33,085 bases of DNA from an uncultured Acidobacteriia bacterium (GTDB lineage Bacteria > Acidobacteriota > Terriglobia > Bryobacterales > Bryobacteraceae), in contig CAIRSA010000319.1 in assembly GCA_903881085.1 (NCBI GenBank), positions 1 through 33,085 on the forward strand, in the 5' to 3' direction. Made by a program: the position numbers and the translations under genes. Below the pieces are notes generated by a model that made no database searches, had not been told where the DNA came from, and saw only the letters and a list, made by a program, of their open reading frames with translations. Shown one piece after another: positions 25,021 to 32,898 of the stretch; position 1 is the stretch's first letter, and every line of letters begins with the position of its first letter.

Positions 25021-25065
25021 ATCATTATCACCCGAATGCGATAAGCTGGAGTTGAACAAAATCCC

Positions 25066-26007
25066 ATGAACTACACAAGGCGCGATCTCGCGAAACTGGC
25101 AATGGCCGCATTCCCTGCGGCGACTCTTTCGGCTGCGAAGTTGAATTCCACCTTCGGCGGCGTTCAGGTGGGCATCAACGCCCCCTACAGCTTTCACAAC
25201 ATGGCCGATGGCGCGGACGACGTGCTCGGCTATCTGAAGCAGACCGGCATCGCTGCCGTCGAACTGCGCGCGCAGCCCGTGGAGAGGGCCCTCGGCGCAA
25301 CACTGCCCGCGCGCCTTTCGGCCGCGGACCGCAAGAAGGGCGCTTCGGCCTCGCGCACGGACGCAGTCAAAGCCCATGAAAAATGGCGTCTGGCTCGGCC
25401 CATGTCGGCCTTCAAAGACTTCCGCAAAAAATGGGAAGACGTGGGCGTGAAGATCCAAATCGTCAAGTGGGACGACATCAACACCTTCACTGACGACGAA
25501 TTGGATTATTGCTTCAACATGTCGGCGGCGCTTGGAGCCCACGCGCTTTCCTGCGAGATTCCAGTAAGCCAGACCAAGCGCATCGGGGAGTTCGCCACCA
25601 AGCACAAGATGATGGTGGGCTATCACGGCCACGGCAACATCACGGACCCCGAAGCATTCGGCAAGCTCTCCAGCTGGGAACAATCGATGAGTTATTCGAA
25701 GTACAACGGCGCCAACATCGACATCGGCCACTTCTTCGCGGCCAATGGCTTCACGCCCTCGGAATGGATCAAAGCCAATCACAGCCGCGTCACGCACGTG
25801 CACCTGAAAGACCGCAAGGCGAAGATGGGCCCGGGCATGCCGTGGGGCGAAGGCGACACACCGATCAAAGAGATGCTTCTGCTGATGAAGAAAGAGAAGT
25901 ATAAGTTCCAGGCCACCATCGAGCTCGAGTACAAGATCCCCGAAGGTTCCAATGTGCTCGCGGAAATCACCAAGTGCGTCAAGTATTGCCAGGACGTGCT
26001 GTCGTAA
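25066..26007 (+). CDS. Twin-arginine TIM-barrel sugar phosphate isomerase/epimerase-like protein (1)
   Basis: This 313-residue protein belongs to the xylose isomerase-like/AP endonuclease-2 TIM-barrel group. A twin-arginine signal is apparent (YTRRDLAKLAMAAFPAATL, RR at 5-6), suggesting export. Likely metal ligands are Glu164, His187 (GYHGHGN), Asp219 and His222 (NIDIGHFF), His246 (THVHLKD) and Glu286 or Glu288 (IELEY). Family members epimerise or isomerise sugars, and some cleave 3-keto-glycosides. The upstream GGAG at about 25049 is rather far from the ATG, so the start is moderately supported. It is divergent from the beta-helix gene and convergent with the sialidase-like gene. The substrate is unknown. 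Confidence 0.85.
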   Translation: MNYTRRDLAKLAMAAFPAATLSAAKLNSTFGGVQVGINAPYSFHNMADGADDVLGYLKQTGIAAVELRAQPVERALGATLPARLSAADRKKGASASRTDAVKAHEKWRLARPMSAFKDFRKKWEDVGVKIQIVKWDDINTFTDDELDYCFNMSAALGAHALSCEIPVSQTKRIGEFATKHKMMVGYHGHGNITDPEAFGKLSSWEQSMSYSKYNGANIDIGHFFAANGFTPSEWIKANHSRVTHVHLKDRKAKMGPGMPWGEGDTPIKEMLLLMKKEKYKFQATIELEYKIPEGSNVLAEITKCVKYCQDVLS

Positions 26008-26028
26008 CTGGCACGCGGCGTGTGATTG

Positions 26029-27093
26029 TCAGGGCTGCCAAATGGTTGCCTGAATTGTTCGATCCTCATCCCTCGGACCGTTAAAATAGTAGATAGAAAC
26101 AACGCGGCTATCCGGTCGCTGGTACGCCACCGGATAGCCCAGGTCGCCTGTCAACGCGTCGTCGCGAAGCACCATTTCCTCTCCCCACGTGCGGCCCTGG
26201 TCCATGCTGATGCGTGCGCGGACGCCCCACGGTTTTGCTCGATAGCCGTACGTGATGGCAAGGCGGCCATCGGCCAGCTTCACCAAGGCTGGAGGATTGC
26301 CGCCGCCCAAATTGTCGATGATGCCAAATGGCTTCCAGGATACCCCTCGCTCTTCCGAAAGATAGAAATCAATGCTGCCCTGTTTGTCTGGATCCTTGTG
26401 GCGAATAGCAACCAGCAGGCGCGAATCCGTAAGGCGAACCACCGAAGGCATGATCATATAACCGGCGGGCTCCGGGCCGATCAACGATAGTAACGTCCAG
26501 TTAATTCCACCGTCCGTCGTGCGGGCGCAAAACACGCGGCCCTCGCGTTTATCGGCCTTCGAAGCACTGCCGAACATGATGCATTCGCGCTTGCCATAAA
26601 CCAGATAGTTGGTGCGCGGAGCAAGTCCTCCTATGCCGTCCACGGCGAATGCGAACGGCTTTGACCAGGTGCGGCATCGGTCGGCGGAGGCATACAGCCA
26701 CGCCGGGCCGCCATGAATCCCCGTCATGCCGAACATCATGGCGAAGCCGGGCGACGTAAAATCCAGCGGCTCCCCAAGCTGGGTGAGGTGCGGAACATGA
26801 TTATCGGCGTTGGTAGTCAGTGGCGGCTTCTCAATTGACCAGGTCTCTCCACTATCCAGCGTCCGCGACTGCCAGTCCTCAAATCTCTTCTCCCGATCCA
26901 CCGCATGTCCGGCTGTATTGGGCTTGTACCAGGCTGCCGTAAAGCCAACAACGGCCTCGCTGCCCCAACTCCAAAGTCCGTGATTCGCAGGCCAGCCTCC
27001 ATAACGGCCGGGGTGCTGGAAAACCACAACATTCTTGCGCTCCCGGGCGAAGGGACTTGCCGCGGCCAGTAGTAAGTTTCGGCGTGTGATCAT
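26029..27093 (-). CDS. Exported BNR-repeat sialidase-like protein
   Basis: This protein has about 354 residues from the ATG at 27093, which places a twin-arginine signal at the N-terminus (MITRRNLLLAAASP); an in-frame GTG at 27117 would add 8 residues. The sialidase/BNR propeller fold is indicated by Asp-box-like repeats, S/T-x-D-x-G-x-x-W: TLDSGETW, TTDGGINW, SMDQGRTW, plus weaker SADRCRTW and SEERGVSW. The full catalytic arginine triad could not be assigned by eye, so it may be an exo-sialidase, another glycosidase using this fold, or a binding propeller. It ends 21 bp from the convergent epimerase-like gene, with no obvious terminator between them. Confidence 0.8.
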   Translation of the reverse strand: MITRRNLLLAAASPFARERKNVVVFQHPGRYGGWPANHGLWSWGSEAVVGFTAAWYKPNTAGHAVDREKRFEDWQSRTLDSGETWSIEKPPLTTNADNHVPHLTQLGEPLDFTSPGFAMMFGMTGIHGGPAWLYASADRCRTWSKPFAFAVDGIGGLAPRTNYLVYGKRECIMFGSASKADKREGRVFCARTTDGGINWTLLSLIGPEPAGYMIMPSVVRLTDSRLLVAIRHKDPDKQGSIDFYLSEERGVSWKPFGIIDNLGGGNPPALVKLADGRLAITYGYRAKPWGVRARISMDQGRTWGEEMVLRDDALTGDLGYPVAYQRPDSRVVSIYYFNGPRDEDRTIQATIWQP

Positions 27094-27129
27094 GGTGACA
27101 TCAAGAGCATATCCCACTCATGGAGGGCT

Positions 27130-27160
27130 TTGACAACTGGGATGACGAATAAGCGATACT
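27130..27160 (+). promoter_or_regulatory. Promoter of the second receptor gene
   Basis: TTGACA (27130-27135) is a perfect -35 consensus; GATACT (27155-27160) is the best -10 at 19-bp spacing. The TTG of this -35 box is in frame with the receptor and could be misread as its start codon. The proper start is the ATG at 27178, preceded by TTGGAG at 27165-27170. Confidence 0.5.
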
Positions 27161-27177
27161 TTTATTGGAGTTTACTT

Positions 27178-30100
27178 ATGTCACGACTAGCACGCATTCT
27201 AATCCTATTCTCGACCTTCTCGTTTGGCCAGGAATACCGTGCCACGCTAACGGGCCGAGTGGTTGACGGCGCGAACGCGGCCGTCCCCAACGCCAAGGTA
27301 AAAGCAACCAATACCGCCACCAGCGAAGCGCGCGAAGCCACCACTGACTCACAGGGCAATTATCATATTCCTTTGCTGAACCCGGCAGTATACGCGATGA
27401 AGATAGAAGCCCAAGGATTTAAGACTGCCGTCAGAGACGGCCTGCAATTGAACGTCAATCAGACCGCCACAGTAAACATCCAGTTGGAACTTGGTGCTAT
27501 GTCGACGCAGTTGACGGTAACCGCCGACGCACAAATGCTGGAGGACGCCAACGCCGACCGCGGTGGACTGATCGACGAGCAAAGCGTAAAGGAGTATCCG
27601 CTGAACACGCGCAACCCCTTCATGCTGGCGATGCTTACGCCGGGCGTGAACTTCGATGGCGAACTGACCTATCAGCGGCCCTTCGATAATGGCGCCATCG
27701 CCGAATGGAGCGTCAACGGAAGCCAGCGCAAGAACGAATTCCTACTGGATGGAGCCCCAAATAACGCGCAGGCCGGCGGCAACAATATCGCCTATGTTCC
27801 TCCTGTCGATTCGGTACAGGAGTTCAAGATCCAAAGCAATTCCTACGACGCGCAGTACGGACGCAGCGCCGGTGGCATTATCAACGTGGCGCTGAAGAGC
27901 GGCGGCAACCGGCTTCATGGCACCGTGTACGAGTTCGCCCGTCGCAGCGCCTGGGACGCCAATTCGTTCCAAAACAATTCGCGCTGCCTGACAGTAGTGA
28001 ATAACAAGTGCCAGGGCGCACCCAAAGAGGGGCACTATCTGGATCAGTACGGACCACAGGTGGACGGCCCGGTCTTCATCCCGAAAATCTACGATGGCCG
28101 CAACAAGACGTTTTTCCTGTTCAACTACGAAGGGTATCGCGAAGGTACGCCGCAACCACTGATCCTCAGCATGCCGGAACCGGAGATGCGCAAAGGAGAC
28201 TTTACAAAACTGGTTGACGCGCGCAACCGCGCCATCACTATCTATGATCCGAATACGGGCCGGCAGGTAGGCAACAGTTGGGTACGGGATCCGTTCCCGG
28301 GTAACATCATGCCGCAAGACCGGCTGAACCCCACCGCGCTTACTCTAATGAAATACTTTCCGCTGCCCAACACGAAAACACCCGGTGTTGCTTACTCGCA
28401 ATCGAATTACTTCATCTCAGGCGGGGATGGCACGGCGCGCGACAAGTTCCACAACATCATGTCGAAGGTCGATCAGAATCTGGGCGACAAGAACCACTTG
28501 TTTGTGCGCTATGGCACCAACGACAGGCAGGAAATTCGCACCACCAACGGCATCTTCGATAAACCCGGGGCCGACGGCCAGTTGCCTCTGCGCCGCGCCA
28601 ACTGGACGGGGGCGCTCGATTGGACCGGCACACTAAATCCATCCACGGTAGTAGGGCTGCGCGTATCGATGTCGCGCTTCATTGACCCTTCCTCCTCCGA
28701 GGCCAACCGGGATTTCGATCTGGTTGGCGCGGGTTTCTCGCCTCGCCTGGTTTCGCAATTGCCATATGGGTCGTGGTTCCCTCGTTTGAACATCAGTGGA
28801 TTCCAGTCGCTGGGAAGAAATCCCAACTTCGGCGGCACGGCTACCAATACATTCTCACTGCAACCTTCCTACACTCACTTCAAAGGCAGCAAGACCTTGA
28901 AAGCCGGCGTTGACCTGCGCTGGACGCAGTATTCTTCGCAGAGCTCAGGCCAGATCATGGGCTTCAGCGCGGCAGACACGTTCACGCGCCAGGACTATTC
29001 ACGCAGCGACGGCTTGAGCGGTTATGGCCTCGCCAGCTGGCTGCTCGGCCTGCCCACCTCGGGCTCCGTGGCCATCAACATGTTCCCCATCTACATGTAC
29101 AAATACTATGCGCCGTGGATGCAGTACGACTGGAAAGTGAGCCGCAACCTGACCGTGAATCTGGGCGTGCGCTGGGACGGGAATATGCCTCCGCAGGAGC
29201 GCTATGACCGCATGAACCGCGGCTTTGACCAGACCGTTGTCAGCCCGGTGAATCAGTACATCGATGCGTCGAAATTCCCCTACATGACGTTTCCAATTAT
29301 GGGCGGGATACGCTTTGCAGGTACCGATGGGGCTTCGCGCTACGCAACAGACCCCTACTATAAGACCTTCCAGCCTCGCGCCGGCGCGGCCTATGCACTT
29401 ACGCGTAACATGGTTATCCGCGGTGGATGGGGACGCTACTTCCTGAACCCGAACAACGACTATCTGCAAAATACTGGCTACACAGCCAGCACCTCAATGA
29501 ATGTCTCAGGGGATTCCAACCGCACGGCATTGCCCAACCTGCTGGTTGACCCGTTTCCAACCATCAATCAGCCAATCGGAAATTCCAAAGGACTGATGAC
29601 CTTCGCCGGCAACGGCTTCAACTTCGTGAACACCAAATTCCAGACACCCTATACGGACCAATTTTCCATTGAAATCCAGCGCGCCGTCGGATCGCGGGCG
29701 AAGGTGAACGTGGCGTACGTTGGCAACCGCGGCAAGACGCTGCAAAGTTCGAAGACTTATAACGACGACGATTCTACGCTGCGCGACCAGTGCAACTACC
29801 TGCTTGGCGCCAGGAGCCAATCGCTATGCACCACAAATTTAAATAGTCCGTTCCGCAACGTGCCGGGCTTTGAAGGAACCGCTCATTACACCAACGCCAC
29901 TCGATCGCGCTATGAATTGAGCCGCCCATTTCCGCAGTTCACCAGCGGGCTGAACGAATTGATGCGCAACGATGGCCTGAGCTGGTACAACAGCGGCCAG
30001 GTGAGCTTCAACGTGCGCGCCAGAAACGGCCTGATGCTCAACACCAACTACACATTTTCAAAAATCATTGAGCAAAACGGCTTCCTCGACCCGCTGAACA

Positions 30101-30747
30101 ACGTGATGCAACGCGGCCTTTCCAGCAATGACCGTCCGCACAAGTTCGTCTACAGCATGATCTACCAACTGCCCGTGGGCAAGGGCCACCGGTTCGCCGC
30201 CCATGCCAACAAACTCGTAACGAATGCCGTCAGCGGCTGGGAGTTGACCACCATCTATCAGATCTTCACCGGCCGCCCATGGACGCTGCCCGGCAACGTC
30301 CTCTACGCGAAGGATGCGCGCAACCCTGACTTTACCTGGAACGCCGCCAACGTGCAGGCCGTTCAGCCATGCGTCTTAAACTGGGACAACACAAACAAGC
30401 AAACGATGCAGGCCTTTAGCGTGGACGCCGGCTGTAAGGATTACAACTTCATCATCGTGCCCAGCTACAATCCGCGCTACACGCCCTACTACGATGGGCA
30501 CGTACGCCTGCAGACAGTGAAATTAATGGATGCGTCATTGAACAAGATGCTGCCATTGACGGAAAAGCTGCGGGTGCAGTTTCGTATCGAGTCGTTCAAC
30601 CTGTTCAATTCGTTTTTCGTAAACACGAAACAGTTCAATAACGACCCGACCAGCGCCAACTTCGGTTCTCTGATCAAAGCCGAAGTCAGCGCACCGCAAT
30701 CGAACTATCCGCGCAACATTCAGCTGGCGGTGAAGCTCATCTGGTAA
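27178..30747 (+). CDS. TonB-dependent receptor-like outer membrane protein (Oar-like), second copy
   Basis: This outer-membrane protein has about 1,189 residues. Residues 1-17 form a signal peptide (MSRLARILILFSTFSFG) and QEYRATLTGRVVDGANAAV opens the carboxypeptidase-regulatory-like domain. The plug carries DSVQEFKIQSNSYDAQYGRS at about 211-230, and the barrel ends with aromatic NIQLAVKLIW. The start at 27178 is fixed by TTGGAG 7 bases upstream and by the signal peptide directly after it. It shares architecture with the receptor at 4090-7590 but is clearly diverged, so it probably handles another substrate. The epimerase-like gene follows after a 36-bp gap, suggesting co-transcription. Confidence 0.92.
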   Translation: MSRLARILILFSTFSFGQEYRATLTGRVVDGANAAVPNAKVKATNTATSEAREATTDSQGNYHIPLLNPAVYAMKIEAQGFKTAVRDGLQLNVNQTATVNIQLELGAMSTQLTVTADAQMLEDANADRGGLIDEQSVKEYPLNTRNPFMLAMLTPGVNFDGELTYQRPFDNGAIAEWSVNGSQRKNEFLLDGAPNNAQAGGNNIAYVPPVDSVQEFKIQSNSYDAQYGRSAGGIINVALKSGGNRLHGTVYEFARRSAWDANSFQNNSRCLTVVNNKCQGAPKEGHYLDQYGPQVDGPVFIPKIYDGRNKTFFLFNYEGYREGTPQPLILSMPEPEMRKGDFTKLVDARNRAITIYDPNTGRQVGNSWVRDPFPGNIMPQDRLNPTALTLMKYFPLPNTKTPGVAYSQSNYFISGGDGTARDKFHNIMSKVDQNLGDKNHLFVRYGTNDRQEIRTTNGIFDKPGADGQLPLRRANWTGALDWTGTLNPSTVVGLRVSMSRFIDPSSSEANRDFDLVGAGFSPRLVSQLPYGSWFPRLNISGFQSLGRNPNFGGTATNTFSLQPSYTHFKGSKTLKAGVDLRWTQYSSQSSGQIMGFSAADTFTRQDYSRSDGLSGYGLASWLLGLPTSGSVAINMFPIYMYKYYAPWMQYDWKVSRNLTVNLGVRWDGNMPPQERYDRMNRGFDQTVVSPVNQYIDASKFPYMTFPIMGGIRFAGTDGASRYATDPYYKTFQPRAGAAYALTRNMVIRGGWGRYFLNPNNDYLQNTGYTASTSMNVSGDSNRTALPNLLVDPFPTINQPIGNSKGLMTFAGNGFNFVNTKFQTPYTDQFSIEIQRAVGSRAKVNVAYVGNRGKTLQSSKTYNDDDSTLRDQCNYLLGARSQSLCTTNLNSPFRNVPGFEGTAHYTNATRSRYELSRPFPQFTSGLNELMRNDGLSWYNSGQVSFNVRARNGLMLNTNYTFSKIIEQNGFLDPLNNVMQRGLSSNDRPHKFVYSMIYQLPVGKGHRFAAHANKLVTNAVSGWELTTIYQIFTGRPWTLPGNVLYAKDARNPDFTWNAANVQAVQPCVLNWDNTNKQTMQAFSVDAGCKDYNFIIVPSYNPRYTPYYDGHVRLQTVKLMDASLNKMLPLTEKLRVQFRIESFNLFNSFFVNTKQFNNDPTSANFGSLIKAEVSAPQSNYPRNIQLAVKLIW

Positions 30748-30750
30748 GCA

Positions 30751-30765
30751 GCGCCTGAATGGCGC
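30751..30765. other. Small hairpin after the second receptor gene
   Basis: GCGCC-TGAAT-GGCGC forms a 5-bp GC stem 4 bp after the receptor stop. There is no T-run, so it is at best a weak terminator or mRNA end-protecting hairpin between the receptor and the next gene. Confidence 0.3.
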
Positions 30766-30783
30766 AAGCTGTTGCAATAGGCG

Positions 30784-31761
30784 GTGCGGCTGCTGTATTG
30801 TCGTGTGGTGACCCTTTCCCGACGATCTGTAATCACCGCCCTTTCGGCAGCGTCTGCCGCCCAGGCCCAGCGCCCGCAGCGCCCCGCCAGTTGGAAGCCC
30901 AAGCTCGGCGTCCTGGCCAACTTCTCCGATGCCAACCTCGCCTTCGCCAAGGCCGAAGGCTTCACCAGCATGCAGCTGAGGATTGACCCGCGCAAGGTCG
31001 ACGACGCGCAGATCGACGCGATCAAATTCAAAATGAAGGCCTCAGGCCTGTACTTTTCCTCACTCGCCTGCGATGGCAACCACATTGATCCTGACCCGGC
31101 CAAGCGCGAGGCGCAGAACAAGTTCACCGTTTCCTGCATTGAACTGTGCGGCAAGCTCGGCATCCCCAACATCGGCGGCCAGTCGGGCACCATCAAAGAG
31201 AAGCCGTTCAAGGCGCAGGTGGATGAGATCGTCCGCGTCTACAACGAAAAGTATTTCGCCGCGTGCGAAAAAAACAAAGTGCGCATCCTGTGGGAGCCCT
31301 ACGCCGGCGGTCCCAACATCGCCACCGGCCCGGTCGGCTGGGACGCGCTATTCAAGGCATTCAACGATAATCAGAACCTCGGCCTGCAGTTCGACCCGTC
31401 GCATCTTGTGTGGCAGTTCATGGACCCGGTCCAGGCCGCGCGCGACTTCGTGGGCAAGATCTACGACGTGCACTTAAAGGACACGGAAATCCTCTGGCAT
31501 GTGTTGAAGACCACCGGCATCCAGCCGCCGAACAATCAACGCTGGTGGCGCTTCCGCATTCCGGGCTCCGGCTCGGTGGATTGGAAGGGCTTCTTCACCG
31601 TGTTGGCCGACGCCGGTTACACGGGCGCCATGAACATCGAAAACGAAGATAACTTCTACTATCCTGCGTATGAAAATGGTGACTTCACGGAACAGTTCAA
31701 GCGCGGCTTCCGCACGGCGCATACGTTCTTGAAGACGCTGGTGCCGCCCACGACCGCATAG
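30784..31761 (+). CDS. Twin-arginine TIM-barrel sugar phosphate isomerase/epimerase-like protein (2)
   Basis: This 325-residue TIM-barrel protein is of the xylose isomerase-like family. Counting from the GTG at 30784, likely metal ligands are Glu171 (LWEPYAGG), Asp204 and His207 (FDPSHLVW), His230 (YDVHLKD) and Glu286 (NIENEDNF). A twin-arginine signal (LSRRSVITALSAASAAQAQ) sits at about residues 11-29. GTG starts at 30805 or 30808 would give a shorter, more typical leader, and no Shine-Dalgarno sequence decides among them. It follows the receptor gene by 36 bp and is probably in one transcript with it. It is not closely similar to the other epimerase-like protein in the window, so the pair did not arise by recent duplication. 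Confidence 0.85.
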   Translation: MRLLYCRVVTLSRRSVITALSAASAAQAQRPQRPASWKPKLGVLANFSDANLAFAKAEGFTSMQLRIDPRKVDDAQIDAIKFKMKASGLYFSSLACDGNHIDPDPAKREAQNKFTVSCIELCGKLGIPNIGGQSGTIKEKPFKAQVDEIVRVYNEKYFAACEKNKVRILWEPYAGGPNIATGPVGWDALFKAFNDNQNLGLQFDPSHLVWQFMDPVQAARDFVGKIYDVHLKDTEILWHVLKTTGIQPPNNQRWWRFRIPGSGSVDWKGFFTVLADAGYTGAMNIENEDNFYYPAYENGDFTEQFKRGFRTAHTFLKTLVPPTTA

Positions 31762-31768
31762 TTCACCC

Positions 31769-31951
31769 ATGGAACCGCCAGCCGGAGGAGAGTTCACTGT
31801 TTTACTCCGCCAGTGGAGCAGCGGTGACAAGTCTGCTCTGGACGCGATCTCTCCACTGGTCTATCAGGAGTTGCGACAACTGGCCGCGTCAAAGCTCAGG
31901 AATGAGCGCGGCGAACATACGCTGCAAGGAAGTAATTTTCAGGCGGCGTGA
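31769..31951 (+). pseudogene. Truncated ECF sigma factor
   Basis: An ATG 8 bp after the epimerase-like gene opens a 60-residue frame whose first 50 or so residues match the start of the short ECF sigma factors common in Acidobacteria (TIGR02999-like): FTVLLRQWSSGDKSALDAIS, PLVYQELRQLA, then LRNERGEHTLQ. In full-length members, about 185 residues long, the text continues to a VHEAYLRL segment and regions 2 and 4. Here it breaks into GSNFQAA and a stop. All DNA-binding regions are missing, so it cannot work as a sigma factor. The break point, near 31930, marks the left edge of the degenerate right end of the window. Confidence 0.7.
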
Positions 31952-32002
31952 TCAGTTTTCCGAGGGAATTCCGCATATAGAATTGTCCGAAGAAAAAGGA
32001 GA

Positions 32003-32086
32003 ATGCCTTTGAAAATCAAATCCCAGGCCAAAGCGGGCGGCGTAAAGTTCAACCACAGCCAAACGGTACTCGCCCTGAAGAAGTAG
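32003..32086 (+). CDS. Tiny ORF with K-x-K-...-KAG-...-NHxQ motif (27 residues)
   Basis: An ATG at 32003, preceded by AAGGAG ending 1 base away (closer than ideal), encodes 27 residues that include KIKSQAKAGG and FNHSQT. The same pattern, (I/V)K(S/T)xxKAG then N-H-x-Q, occurs in the ORF at 32517-32681. It has no signal peptide or cysteine and is rich in lysine. Two small proteins sharing a motif 500 bp apart inside otherwise decayed DNA argue that this is a real family, either peptide genes or fragments of one. No function is recognised. Confidence 0.4.
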   Translation: MPLKIKSQAKAGGVKFNHSQTVLALKK

Positions 32087-32166
32087 CAGAAGACAGTTCG
32101 TAAAATCCCAGCGCGGACGACTTTTGCAAATGCTAAAGACGCCCGCGCCAGGCAATTCACCGCCAT

Positions 32167-32475
32167 TTAGAAAATATACTTCATCCCAAACTGCATAATC
32201 CGCGCGTCCTGGGCGCTGGAAATACCGCCCCTCGTCGCCACTCCACACTGGTATTCGGCAACAGGGAGTTGGTGTGGTTGGATACATTGAAGACATCCCA
32301 CCGCAACTGTAGCGAGGTGCGTTCGCGGATATGAAACATGCGCGACAACGCGATGTTGGCCAAAGCAAAACCAGGGCCATCCAGAATATTCCGCCCTGAA
32401 GTCTCCACACGGAACGCCCCCCGTTGGCACGGGCGGGAAGGCTCCAACATCGAACTACGTCGCCGGCTCCGGATT
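32167..32475 (-). pseudogene. Degraded C-terminal fragment of an Oar-like receptor
   Basis: Read on the minus strand, receptor-tail segments appear in order but in shifting frames. NPEPAT, an in-frame stop (32455-32457) and FDVGAFPPVPTG come first. After a shift near 32400-32425 follow GRNILDGPGFALANIALSRM and RWDVFNVSNHTNSLLPNTS. After a one-base loss near 32240, GGISSAQDARIMQFGMKYIF runs to a stop at 32167. The last 180 bp are about 85% identical by eye to the tail at 32899-33085. Two frameshifts and a nonsense codon mark a dead partial duplicate. Confidence 0.75.
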
Positions 32476-32516
32476 TGTCAAATGGTCGGATCGGTGGGCA
32501 TCGCCGCGATCAATCG

Positions 32517-32681
32517 ATGAACTCCTCAACTTCGCAGTTTCCTAGCGAGAATACGGCGATTGCCAATAAATTTCTTTCAGCGATGGTGCAATCCACCGGC
32601 CTGCGCGTCAAGACCAGCGTCAAGGCTGGCCTCGGCGGCGGTGGGTTTTATGACCGCAATCACAACCAAAGCTGCCTTTAG
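32517..32681 (+). CDS. Small ORF with VKTSVKAG...NHNQ motif (54 residues)
   Basis: An ATG at 32517 encodes 54 residues. A polar, weakly helical N-terminal part (MNSSTSQFPSENTAIANKFL) is followed by LRVKTSVKAG, a glycine-rich run (LGGGGFYD) and a C-terminal RNHNQSCL. The shape, leader-like start then glycine-rich tail with one Cys, resembles a ribosomally made peptide precursor, but no modifying enzyme is visible in the window. It shares its motif with the 27-residue ORF at 32003. No convincing Shine-Dalgarno sequence is seen. Function unknown. Confidence 0.45.
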   Translation: MNSSTSQFPSENTAIANKFLSAMVQSTGLRVKTSVKAGLGGGGFYDRNHNQSCL

Positions 32682-32755
32682 GCGAGCTGGGCAGTAACAG
32701 AACTTCTCACCGCTATGGGCTTCAAAATGGATATCCGCATGTGCCGCGAAAGGCA

Positions 32756-32831
32756 AAACCGCTACAGCGTAGCGAGATTTCCGCCTATCCTATTGGAAAT
32801 ACGTTCGGAAACCGCTACGCTGTAGCGGTTT
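32756..32831. repeat. 19-bp perfect inverted repeat containing a strong hairpin
   Basis: AAACCGCTACAGCGTAGCG (32756-32774) is the exact reverse complement of CGCTACGCTGTAGCGGTTT (32813-32831), with a 38-bp spacer. The right part is itself a hairpin, AAACCGCTAC-GCT-GTAGCGGTTT (32809-32831), so two alternative folds compete. It lies in the 217-bp stretch 32682-32898, where no gene is seen, downstream of the receptor tail's stop. It could be a terminator-like element without a clear T-run, or a mobile palindrome. Confidence 0.6.
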
Positions 32832-32898
32832 CGGTTTTCCAACGCGGTCTGCGGTCCCCGAAACAGGATCGGATGAAACCTGGAATCCGCACCCAACT

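Noticed and set aside
25021..25803. Upstream extension of the beta-helix reading frame (about 261 more residues)
   Set aside because: It lies antisense to the well-supported epimerase-like gene, has no exported-protein features, and a proper signal peptide starts at 25020.
27130..27177. TTG at 27130 as start of the second receptor
   Set aside because: This TTG is part of a TTGACA -35 box; the ATG at 27178 has a ribosome-binding site and is followed directly by a signal peptide.
31939..32166. 75-residue minus-strand hydrophobic open frame
   Set aside because: It is antisense to the 27-residue lysine-rich ORF, which explains its hydrophobic look, and has no ribosome-binding site.
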